NCBI GenBank assembly: GCA_949825045.1
Contig: OX463820.1
Location: 8,568,501 to 8,632,500, forward strand
Direction: 5' to 3'
Length of the DNA: 64,000 nt
Source of the DNA: Argyresthia goedartella
Taxonomy: Eukaryota; Arthropoda; Insecta; Lepidoptera; Argyresthiidae
Within the stretch, counting starts at the first letter, position 1; every line of letters starts with the position of its first letter. A program made the translations under genes and the position numbers. Positions 32,869-43,194 of the stretch are shown here, one piece after another. The notes under the pieces were generated by a model. The model was not told the DNA's origin, ran no database searches, and saw only the letters and a list, made by a program, of their open reading frames with translations.

Positions 32869-33304
32869 TATGATATTATATTTATAACTATGATACGATA
32901 TTTATAACTTACTTGTTGTCATAAGACGGTATGTTCTCTAAAATAATTAGAAAGATGTATTGCTGATGTTACACGCAGCGTACCAAGAAATTCCAACGAG
33001 AAATATTTAAACTGACACTTGCTTATCTGTGACTTTTCACCAAAATGGTCAATTTGGGCAGTGAGAGCAAATCGACAATACAACGATAAGGCATTGAGTA
33101 AAAACAGAAACAGTAGAATCGGCGTCCTGGTGAAATGAACGAATCACAGCGGCCTGGTTTTCATACAATCTGCTGTACGTTTGCCTTTCCCGTTTTCACG
33201 GACGACTAAACCAGAATACATTATGCCATTGTTTAATGCAAATTCAGCAACCCACCTGCGACGGGGGATTCCTTGTTTGGTAGAATTTGAAGTATAACTT
33301 ATTT

Positions 33305-33660
33305 TATCTACACACGTATCATAAACCCTCTTTACTACGTTTAAAAACCGCACGTTAGGATCAGCATTATGTTAAACTCCTTGGTAAAAACTCGTTTCGT
33401 ATCTGTAAAACTACACATTATGGTCATTATGTGTAGTTTTTCTACATATAATGACATTCAAATTTCGAACGCCGACGCCCACCCGCGTGCCGTCCCTAGT
33501 TTGTCTGTGAAGTTGGTACTGACATTCAAATTTCGAACGCCGACGCCCGTCTGCGTGAAGTTGGTACTAAAGATCAAGCTAAACAATTGCAGAACCACAA
33601 TGCCGGTCAAACATGCGTTTCCTGAACACATCAAAGAGAGCTTATGATATGTGTGTAGAT
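33305..33660 (+). mobile_element. TIR element (family F) with central palindrome
   Basis: Left end tatctacacacgtatcataa-accctcttta and right end the inverse (agagcttatgatatgtgtgtag). Sub-terminal blocks resembling aaccgcatgtt are also inverted. The centre holds a palindrome around cattatggtcattatg (33405-33440) and two copies of a ttcgaacgccgacgccc motif (33460 and 33530). Other copies: 61090-61801 and 63575-63845. No transposase, so a MITE-like element. Confidence 0.8.
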
Positions 33661-33689
33661 TAACTAGTGTATGTAACTGTACATAATTA

Positions 33690-33800
33690 GGCATTAAAAC
33701 TCTCGAGTGATATTATTATGAAACTCGCCTTCGGCTCGTTTCATAAACCCACTCTCGAGTTTTAATGCCCTCCATTATGCAGCAGTCACATAAATTACTA
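33690..33800 (+). repeat. Hairpin module 'cattaaaactctcgag'
   Basis: The arms gcattaaaactctcgagtg and cactctcgagttttaatgc, with an inner palindrome gaaactcgccttcggctcg, form a strong hairpin. The same module follows the family F element at 63860-63990, so the two travel together. Confidence 0.8.
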
Positions 33801-34815
33801 TATATGCCACGCTACAGGGTGTCCCTATTGTGGATATACTACCATAATCAACTGATCATTCTGATAACCAAAAAAAAATAAACTCCAGTTAAACACTTGT
33901 TTAATGACAAAAATATGGTAGAATTTGAAGTATAACTTATTTATATGCCACACTGCAGGCTGTCCCTATTGTGGATATACTACCACAATCCACTGATCAT
34001 TCTGATAACCAAAAAAATAAACTCCTGTTCAACACTTGTTTAATGACAAAAATATGGTAGAATTTGAAGTATAACTTATTTATATGCCACGCTGCAGGCT
34101 GTCCCTATTGTGGATATACTACCATAATCCACTGATCATTCTGAGAACCAAAAAAAATAAACTCCTGTTCAACACTTGTTTAATGACAAAAATATGGTAG
34201 AATTTGAAGTATAACTTATTTATATGCCACGCTGCAGGCTGTCCCTATTGTAGATATACCACCAAAATCCACTGATTATTCTGATAACCAGAAAAAATAA
34301 ACTCATGTTCAACGCTTGTTTAATGACAAAAATATGGTAGAATTTGAAGTATAACTTATTTATATGCCACGCTGCAGACTGTCCCTATTGTAGATATACT
34401 AACACAATCCACTGATTATTCTGATAACCAAAAAAAATAAACTCCTGTTCAACACTTGTTTAATGACAAAAATATGGTAGAATTTGAAGTATAACTTATT
34501 TATATGCCACGCTGCAGGCTGTCCCTATTGTAGATGTACTACCAAAATCCACTGATTATTCTGATTACCAGAAAAAATAAACTCTTGTTCAACACTTGTT
34601 TAATGACAAAAATATGGTAGAATTTGAAGTATAACTTATTTATTTGCCACGGTGGGCTGTCCCTATTGTAGATATACTACCAAAATCCACTGATTATTCT
34701 GATTACCAGAAAAAATAAACTCTTGTTCAACACTTGTTTAATGACAAAAATATGGTAGAATTTGAAGTATAACTTATTTATTTGCCACGCTGCAGGCTGT
34801 CCCTATTGTTAATAC
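33801..34815 (+). repeat. Tandem satellite, ~140-bp unit, seven full copies plus a partial
   Basis: Units start with tatatgccac or tatttgccac at 33801, 33942, 34081, 34221, 34361, 34501, 34641 and 34779, giving spacings of 141, 139, 140, 140, 140, 140 and 138 bases. Each has gctgtccctattgt, ccactgatyattctga, an A-run, caacacttgtttaatgac and ggtagaatttgaagtataac. Units differ at only a few positions, so amplification is recent. A further partial unit lies at 35010-35085. Confidence 0.95.
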
Positions 34816-35149
34816 ACTAGAATGTCTTTTTTAAATAATTTATTCATAAAATTACTATTCGATTAAGCATAATTGTGCCTGCCAGTTACAAAAAAAATAA
34901 TGAAGCTACTCCGGCGCAATTTCTGTCAAAATATATCAAAATTGCGCCGCCACGCCGCCGTGGAGCTCGCAGACTTTCGGTTTCATAAAAATATAGCACC
35001 CAGCTATTGACCAATCCACTGATTATTCTGATTACCAAAAAAAATAAACTCCTGTTCAACACTTGTTTAATAACAAAAATATATGGATTTGGCATTTGTT
35101 CTGAGGTTAAACTATGTGTAACATTTTTTAAAGTGACACGGTTGGGATA
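34816..35149. other. Interruption and isolated satellite fragment
   Basis: 34820-35005 is non-satellite DNA with a GC-rich patch (attgcgccgccacgccgccg). 35010-35085 is about half a satellite unit, so the array continued further and was interrupted. Confidence 0.6.
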
Positions 35150-37790
35150 CAATACAAATACAAATACAAAATCATTTATTCAAAATTTAAATGTCTTAAC
35201 TAGTTTACAATAAGGCCCTATGCTAGGATCATCAGACCCTGTGTTACAGGAACCCCGCTGTTCCCATTGTAGCTAAAATTTCGAATAATGATAATTAAAA
35301 AGTAAGTAGTATTACAATCGCGATCAAATTGAGTTATTAAAATATGTTAAGAAAAAAATTATATGCATGCATTAAAATTCAATTGCATTTTAATTTAATT
35401 AGAAATAAATTCATGTGGTATGAATTGCATTGTTAAAACATGATTTTGGTAAAAAATTCAGGTAGAGTGAATGTGGTGAGAAGATGAGAGGTGTAGTGAG
35501 TGTCTGAAAGTGTGTAGAGTAGTGCTTGTTAATGTCATTGGGGAGGGGAGGGAAATATGTCTAAGTTTGCGTAGTGTTTTTTTTTAATATTTTTATTCAT
35601 AATTATGTATGTATGAGAAGATTTATAGTAAGATTTACAAACTTAGAGTATTATTTTGAATACATTACATTGATAAAATAAAATATGTTTTAATGGAATT
35701 AATGTAAAAAATAATTAATGTAGTGAAATCAGAATTAAATATGATCATTGTTTTTTGTTTTGATTTTTACTTTGTAATTTCGGGAACTAATTCTGTTGCT
35801 TTATAGTCCAGGGTTTTGAGCCATTTTGAGACACTGGTCTTGCATTCGAATGATAGCTTTAGATGAACATTTAAAATTTCGTTAACTTTGATGTAAATTA
35901 TACTGGAGTGTATGTTGTACTGTTTACGAGCGAATACTGTTTTGTGTGCCGGAGTCCTGTAAACTATGTTATGTCTTTTATTTGTCATAGTCTTGTTGTT
36001 AGTTGGGATCCTGTCGATGTCTCCTGGTGGTCTCTTATTTTAAATTCAGGAGGACGGAGATTTGTTTGTAGAATTTAAAAGGGCATGCACTTGGTTTTAT
36101 TAACATTGAGTGTGAGTAGATTATTTCTTAACCATTTTGACATGATACTAAATCCTTGCTCTGAGACTCCAGCCACATCATACCAGGTATTGCCTTTAAA
36201 TATGAGTGCTGTGTCATCCGCGTTTGTATAAATGCTACAATTTTTCAGGGAGAGGTCACAACGGTCGTTAATATATAATAAAAATAGTGTCGGACCGAGT
36301 ACACTACCCTGCGGAACCCCGTAAGTGACTAAGGTATTCCTGCTGTAATGGGAGCATATTTTGACTCGCTGCTGTCTATCCCATAGGTGATCGATGAAAA
36401 GGTTGTGAGCAATGCCTCTTACACCGAATTTGTCAAGCTTTTCCAGAACGATTTGAACAAAGACGGTGTCAAATGCCTTTGCCAGGTGTAAGAAAATCCC
36501 AAGACATTTCTCTCGTTTGTCAAGACTGCTAACCGCCTTATCAGTTAGTTCAGTAACTGTGTCCTCTGTCGATCTCCCATTTCTGAAGCCATACTGTCGA
36601 TCAGAAAGCAAATGTTTATCATATAGCTAGCGTTTTAATCTATTGTTTATTAGTTTTTCTAGGACCTTAGAGAGTACTGTTAGAACTGAAATCGGTCTAT
36701 AGTTATTTAATTCTTCTTTGTCACCGCCCTTGTGGATCGGATTTATTATAGAGCGTTTAAAGACCCCGGGAAATACTCCCTGAGCAAAACAGAGATAGCA
36801 CAACCGACTGAAGATTAGAACTAGAATATGGCTTGAAAATTTATAAATTTTATATATCCCGTCCCAGCCCAGTGGGCTGATAATGAACCTCAAGGATGAT
36901 AGGGCAGTGGCCCTATCATCGTTGTGGGTATATTTATGGTAGGTTGTTCGTGCAATTGAGTGGAATTGACAAGCCTTTCAGCAAGAGTCTGCCAATATTC
37001 GCTAAGTGCTCGTTGACAGCACGTACTGAATCTGGAGAGAAGGATTCGATAGAAAGGAGAGCTGTACTGTTAGTTTTGTTATTAGAGATTTTAACAACCC
37101 TTCTTATAGATTTCCAAATTACCCTTGGATGCTTACGTGATATTTCAAGTTTCTAACTGTCATACTTGCACTTCATTTTATGTAGCAGATTATTACAAAA
37201 AATTATGTGGCACCTTTTGTATGTGGTTTTAGTATCATGTTATCCGGATTTTTCTTTAAAGCTTTGTTCATACCATCTCTATTCTTCATACACCGAAGCA
37301 ATCTCGGGGTGATCCACGGTTGTATAGCTTTTTTCTGTTTAGAATATTGACTATTTTAGAGTTAGCCGTGATTGTTTCGGAGATTAACTAGCCTTTCCAA
37401 GGCCACATTCTTATCACACGATTCCCAAATCTCGGTTAAATTAGCGTTGGCAAAGTCTGCTACAGCGTTTTTGAAGTTAGTCACAATCTTAGTTTTAGTA
37501 GTCTTTTCTGAAACCGTTCGATTTTGTAGATTTAACATGACTGACAAATGCTCAGTTATTTCTCTAAAACGGCTACTGATGCTGGTCGCGATGATCTTAG
37601 AAGGACATGATCGAGACAGTTTTTGTCGTGTGTTGGTAGGGTATGCGCGGGGAGCAGACCGTGGCTCCGTGATCAAGATATTCTGGACTGTTACGGTCTG
37701 TGTTGGTAGGTTTTATGTCGATATGTATGTCACCCATCAGCACAATATCCTTAGATATCCAAGTATACAAAAGTAAAGTGTAGTTCGGAG
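35150..37790 (-). pseudogene. LINE of a third family (L-D), endonuclease end to poly-repeat tail
   Basis: On the minus strand: end of the AP endonuclease at 37770-37600 (KDIVLMGD, then PEYLDHGATVCSP), a linker frame at 37676-37362 (TNFKNAVADFANANLTEIWE), and reverse transcriptase at 36893-36075 (NPIHKGGDKEELNNYRPISV; LSDRQYGFRNGRSTEDTV; YGVPQGSVLGPTLFLLYIND). A C-terminal frame lies at 35988-35767. The tail is iterated ttgtat at 35150-35175. Two catalytic positions are damaged: motif A reads HLAKAFD where DLAKAFD is usual, and the FADD/YADD box reads NADD. There is also a stop between 36893 and 36611 and several frame changes. Dead copy of a Jockey/CR1-superfamily element; the 5' part with ORF1 is absent. 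Confidence 0.85.
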
Positions 37791-39389
37791 GTACGCTAAG
37801 TTCGCTAGATATTTATCTACGGACTGTGACAAATGTGGTGACAATATTTTCTAACACATCAGCAACATTTTCTAACACTTTAATGGAAAGTAATAACGTT
37901 ACTACAATTTGATAGACTCTCCCGAAGTATACTTGAGCCGACAACGGGTTACATAGTGATTTTCAATTCATTTAGTTCACACAGGCAGCACTCTCATTGT
38001 ATTTCCTTGTTTATTTTTATACCTCCTCACAACATTTTATTTCCTCGTTTCCCAATTCCCGATTGGTCTCCCGTCCCTTCTGATGAGATTGCGGTAGTAC
38101 GACTTATTGCCTATGACACAGCGGCTATTTTCCTTTGCTTATCCCTCCAGGGTTTGGTGTTTTGTTGTGGACGGCGTCATTAAATTTTAATAAAGGCTGA
38201 TTCAATCTGCAGCGGGTTGAGTTTCAGCAGTTTAACGCTGTAGGCGCTTAACCTCTCCTTTCCCGCCGTCAGCATAAGCAGCGCGGCCCCGATCACTCTA
38301 TGTACCGCTGTCAGCATAAGCAGCGGGATGACTAATATTTTTGAAACCGGTATTTTTTATCCAACGGTTGGACCAATTTTTACGGTTCGATCATGTGTGG
38401 ACACCCAATTAGACAAACTTTATGGTCTGTGTGCTAGTTTATGCTTTTCCGTAGAAAAAAATAATTCAACCGCGTTTTGAAAATCACTTTCTTCCGGACG
38501 CTCCCAACGTATGTGGTGGTGAAATTTTATTGAGAGAAAAGTGTGGTTTATTGGTGAATTGAGGTAAGTATTTGTTTTATTCATATTTACAACTCTATTT
38601 GCGATAAACAAACCACAAATCATAGTAAAATTCATCAAGATGTCCAGAAAATCGGCAAATTTACATGATACGTCATGCAACCAGACGGATTCCCCCCAAT
38701 GCTATTTGTAATTCCAATGAGAAATACAGTTAGATTTCAATAAAAAATACACATATCTTATTGAATCCATTTTTATAGGTTTCTTTATCAAAATAATGTA
38801 CCAATTTGCTGATTTTCCGTCAGAAACGTGATCAGGCATCCAATTCACATGCTTCACACGCACACATAAGCATTCCGCGACGCCATTTTACTCACACACA
38901 GACAGAATCTCACTACAGGGTGCGGGTGTTTTCAGTCATATTCGGTGAAACTCCATATCATAGGTTTCGGGGTGATGTGATGATTGGGGTTCCAATATCA
39001 AAGGTTCCGCGGGTTTATGATTGGAGTTCAGTGTCGATAAGGGGGCGGAAGCCCCTTTTTTTTATCAATGGAAAAATCCAGCATCCAGCGACTTAGAAAA
39101 ATTGTGTTAAAAATTGTGTTAAAAAATATTTTTTTTGACTGTTATTTTTTGCTTCGGAATCGTGTAGTGCTGCTTTTTGCTATCACTTTTGGTTATAAAC
39201 ATTGTCCTCGTGCACCTCACCGATTTCGAGATATACGTCATATTATGTTTGTAATATCGATATCTCTATAAATATTGATCCTAGGGAAAACATGCATATG
39301 ACATAAAATTATGCTCGTAAGACACCCTACACGATGCCCAAGTGAAAATATCAAAATAAAAAAAAATAAAAATAAAAATAAAATAAAAA
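37791..39389. other. Gene-free stretch
   Basis: 38210-38330 has two copies of a gtcagcataagcagcg motif about 50 bases apart and an aataaag-type signal at 38195, reminiscent of a solo LTR, but I cannot find its ends. 39030-39065 has a short hairpin (ggggcggaagcccc). 39355-39395 is an aaaata-rich run. Confidence 0.4.
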
Positions 39390-39572
39390 AATAACAAATT
39401 TGTGTCATATTGTGTTAACTTGTCTTTTTAGGCGGATTCGTTTGCCTGCAAGTTCAGATATGTACTTTTGACAATTTAGTGTAAAATGACAAAAAAATGC
39501 AAAATTACACAAATTTTTAAAAGTGCACAGAGTGTACGTTTTGATCCTAATGCCTTAGCTACTTTTTTCAGA

Positions 39573-40028
39573 ATGGATCATGACTATCATGCCCAGCTTG
39601 CGCGTCGGTCGCCGCCGGTGCGCATTCTATCCGATGAGAAGCTGGTGTATGTGCGCTCCCGCTCCGGTCGGATGAAGGTAAATAATTGAAATTTCACTCG
39701 CATCGTTTTTGCTTCGTTTCCTTTTATATTTATATATATACATATCTATTAATTTGTTCCATTCAGCAGCCTAAACGGTCTGAATATAGTTTTACCAAGT
39801 ATAATTAAATATTTACCTGGGAAATGTGAAGTTTTATACTAAAAGGACACAAATAATTATACTGCAAATGTCACTGACTGCCAGTCTGGTATTTTGTTTA
39901 TATTTAATTTGCCTATTTTATTTATGTTATAGATGGTGAAGCAACCAGCTTCTCTGGGCCGGAGCGGGAGCGAGGGCGACTCCTCCCCGCAGCCGTCGAC
40001 ATCAAGGCGCTGCCGGCATGCCTACTGA
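39573..40028 (+). CDS. Candidate two-exon micro-gene (66 codons)
   Basis: Exon A 39573-39677 (35 codons from ATG, MDHDYHAQLARRSPPVRILS...) ends at a gtaaat donor. Exon B 39933-40028 (31 codons, MVKQPASLGRSGSEGDSSPQ...) follows a ttatgttatag acceptor and ends in TGA. The join is phase 0. Another acceptor-like ttttttcag sits directly before the ATG, so an upstream non-coding or coding exon is possible; the unspliced frame also extends upstream to 39486. Codons are rich in G/C at third positions while the intron and flanks are AT-rich, which argues for past protein selection. The product would be basic, Ser/Arg/Pro-rich and hydrophilic, with no signal peptide or membrane segment. I do not recognise it. 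It could be a terminal exon pair of a larger host gene or a transposon accessory frame. Confidence 0.4.
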
Positions 40029-40480
40029 CTGATATCTGACTGTGTACTGATGGCTGGTTAATATGTCTCTGTAATAGGGGTTTTAAAACTACGCACACCT
40101 CGCTTTGGACCGGTTTCGGTCGGGTGTATCGCTTGCTTGAGTGGGTAACTAAAACTACTTAAATATGCCATATCATATAACTTCCACGTTGCAGCATCAA
40201 ACTGGTGGAAGACTGGTGTGTTGGGAATGCCTGCCTTCAGGAAGTTGATGAGTCGCAATCGCTTTCATGGACAATTGATATAACCAAATGCCCTTGACGA
40301 GGTACCTCAAATCCCGTGCTACTGATGTCATTGGGACGATGAATCGCAAAAGGGCACACGTCCCTGCTGAGATAAAATCGCTCAATGACTCCTGTGGGCA
40401 TTTATGTCTTGCTAGACACATCTAAATCAGCCATCAGTGTGTGATTGTAATTCTCCTCCTTCATAGCGTTAGCGATTCGG

Positions 40481-40757
40481 ATGTTTCTATCTTTTTGTGT
40501 GTAATTTTTATGTGTGTATGTGTCTAATGTTTATGTGTTTGTGTAAATAACAATTTCTATTTGTGGCCAACTACCTAACTATCTTATAACTTGTATAGAA
40601 ATTGTTTACTTTAACAGTTGCAATGTTTCTATCTTTTTGTGTGGAATTTTTATGTGTCTAATATTTATGCGTTTGTGTAAATAACAATTTCTATTTGTGG
40701 CCAACTACCTAACTATCTTATAACTTGTATAGAAATTGTTTACTTTAACAGTTGCAA
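40481..40757 (+). repeat. Tandem duplication, ~142-bp period
   Basis: atgtttctatctttttgtgt begins at 40481 and again at 40623, and the following ~135 bases (tgtgtaaataacaatttct, ggccaactacctaactatc) are nearly identical. The second copy lacks eight or so bases of the gtgtgtat stretch. Confidence 0.9.
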
Positions 40758-40990
40758 CAAAATTCTTTTTCATTTTTCCGTAATTGTGTACTTTATTCCA
40801 TTTTTTATACGGTAAAAGTTACAAATATCAGTCAAACAACTATCTAAGAACTTGTATAGAATTGTTTACCTACTTACTTACTGTTTACTACTTTTCCATA
40901 ATTGTGTACTCGTGTGTTTAAATATAATGTATACAGTTTCATTGTGCATTAGTACTGTCCTGTTTTTTAAACAATTATGTCTCGCCCAGG

Positions 40991-41218
40991 TTTGCTGGAA
41001 GAAATATCTTTTTAGAGATAAGCTCGCCTGTTGTTATAAAATTTCTTTTAAGTACATTTTTATGCACAGGGCAATAAAGAATATGAATATATAACTATAT
41101 AAATTTTGCTGGAAGAAATATCTTTTTAGAGATAAGCTCGCCTGTTGTTATAAAATTTCTTTTAAGTACATTTTTATGCACAGGGCAATAAAGAATGTGA
41201 ATATATAACTATATAAAT
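40991..41218 (+). repeat. Tandem pair of LINE-tail copies, 114-bp period
   Basis: tttgctggaagaaatatctt begins at 40991 and again at 41105. Both copies end with gggcaataaagaat and ataactatataaat. They differ at one or two positions, so the duplication is young. Confidence 0.9.
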
Positions 41219-41402
41219 TTTTGTTCTTTTTTATTTTTCCAAAACCTAATTACACAATTACACATTAGGTAGGTGGTAGCTAATTACTAATTACACATTT
41301 CAAATAATTGTTTATTTTTTACAAATTTGTGTAATCTTACACTAAATTGTCAAAAGTACAAATCTGATCTCGCATAACACTAGTTAACACAATATTACAC
41401 TT

Positions 41403-42490
41403 TGTAAGAACAGTAGGTATCTGTACTTGCGCGTGAACGGAGCCGCGTGGAAACACTTCATATACACATAACAACTAAATACTAGTTAACTCAAACTTAC
41501 ACCATACCTACACGAACGAAACACCAGTTTAGCTATTTTACCTAGAATCAAATCACGGCGAAACATTTTCTTCGTTCCATCTTTGCACACTCTGTATAAA
41601 CGCATATCGTACACCTGCCGTGACCTTGAGAAAGCCCAGAAACAACACACCGTGACACGAAATAACATGCATGATTTTGAATTATTTTTGTATGAAAAGG
41701 TACATAGTACGATACACTGTTAGAAAGCCTAGTTTGTCTTCTACTTAGAACCACTAATTCTAGAATGATAAGTATCACCTATTGCCTATAAATTCAATAA
41801 TAGTACAAAGTGTTGATTTCTACCTATTTTATACTTTCCTTGCGAGATATGGCGTCCTCACACTTATCATTTATGATTTAGTAGCAAATACCACTTGTTT
41901 TCCTCTTATTGAATAAATTACCTATCCTAGGAACTAAGAAATATAACGCTAGGTAGTCTAGTCTCTTCACAAATAATTTCACAAGATTTGCATAATTCGC
42001 GCGATGCGTCAGTTTACTTTCCGTATTTTATGAAAATTTGAAACGCTGAAATATTCGAAAGTTTCTATAAGAACACCCTAATGTTTTTATTGTTTTGAAA
42101 AGGTTATTTTGTGTAGATTACGTAGGTATCAAACAACATGTACATGTTGTTGATAATTTTCTGATGTCGGCTAGATTTGCGTCGAGAGGGAGCATTTTCA
42201 TAGAAGTCTGTGTTTCTCATGCCAGTACAAAAATAAACTAAGGTCACAGTGACATTTTCTACACATTGTGTAAAAGAGGGTTTCATTAGCTACTCAGATA
42301 TACAACTCCCATAATTCTAAGTGTTACCATTCCAACAGAATCACTTGATATATTAGTCAAGTGCCGCGCAGCCCGCACGCTCAAAAACACTCCGGTATTT
42401 GTCGTTTTTGACGTCTCGAACTCCCGGGAAAGGAGAGGTTAAAAGTGTCGCCAATATCGCTCAATATCGGGATTGTTGAATAAAGCTGGT
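41403..42490. other. Gene-free stretch
   Basis: No supported exon. 42360-42440 is GC-richer. The word aggagaggttaa at 42430 is the inverse of one at 38250. Confidence 0.45.
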
Positions 42491-42764
42491 AGGATTACAC
42501 ATGAGAGTTTTATTGACCGAGCGAGCAAAGCGAGCGAAGGGCTCCATTTCGACTATATAGGAGGCCGATTTTGCTTTCGTCTGTCTCTATGTCTCTAGGT
42601 GTGTCTGTCAGTTCCGGTCTATGGGCCATAGTTTTCAAGCGATCCTCACAAAAGTTGGCACACGTGTTCCTTGAATTAAAAGTTTTTTTTTGTCGAGAGC
42701 TTTTCTCGATTTTCTCCTTGGGGGCGAGTTATGACGTCATTAATAATAGTAATAGCTTGGACAC
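42491..42764 (+). repeat. Probable interspersed repeat
   Basis: The iterated gagcgagcaaagcgagcgaa and the sequence after it look like repeat DNA common in moths, but no second copy is in this window, so the call rests on recall. Confidence 0.35.
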
Positions 42765-43000
42765 TATTTACACACATTGATCTAGCCCCAAACTAGGATT
42801 CCCTGTATCGTGGGTACTAGACAACGATACACATACTTATATAGACAAATATCATACTTAGATAGATAAACAACCATTACTAGGGTACAAACATCCGTTC
42901 TCATCAAACAAATATTTGCCCCCACCGGGACTTGAACCTGGGACCCTTGGCTTTGTAGGCAGGGTCACTGCCGACTCGGTCATTCGGGTCGTCAAATTTT
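42765..43000 (-). repeat. tRNA-derived SINE, family S1
   Basis: Minus-strand copy: gacgacccgaatgaccgagt at the right end, box-B-like ggttcaagtcccgg, then the gtatcgttgtctagtacc body. Head and body are complete. Confidence 0.85.
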
Positions 43001-43194
43001 TGTATGTTTTTTGTTTTTTTTTCTGAAACCTTTCGCTTGGTGTATCAAATTAAAGGGCTTCATGAGCCGGTTCTAAAAATATACTACACAATTATCTTTC
43101 GGCCGCCTGTTTTCTCAAAATCCCAGAAGTATTTTCAAAACATACCAAATTTGGCCTCCTCGAAGTAGGAGACGGATTAGTAAAGTGGATCTAT

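Larger units (their letters stand above)
39390..41402. mobile_element. Module bounded by inverted repeats (possible DNA element)
   Basis: The left edge (39392-39520) and the reverse complement of the right edge (41300-41402) share, in order, attgtgttaact, tgtacttttgacaatttagt and ttacacaaattt, with different spacer sequence between the first two blocks. The segment between holds the candidate gene at 39573-40028 and two tandem duplications. I see no transposase and no clear target duplication, so an inverted duplication of other origin is possible. Confidence 0.5.

Noticed and set aside
33144..33353. 69-codon minus-strand frame left of the family F element
   Set aside because: Its N-terminal part lies in the family F inverted repeat and the 27-base satellite piece; the remainder has no family I can name.
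33801..34815. CRISPR-like array
   Set aside because: Units are ~140 bp with no unique spacers and the setting is eukaryotic; it is a satellite.
37372..37776. 134-codon plus-strand frame
   Set aside because: Antisense of the L-D LINE linker and endonuclease end.
38200..38330. Solo LTR suggested by a polyadenylation-like signal and repeated gtcagcataagcagcg
   Set aside because: No TG...CA ends or target duplication could be defined.
40058..40421. Two overlapping minus-strand frames near the micro-gene
   Set aside because: They overlap in different frames and have no motif or splice signals; no support beyond openness.
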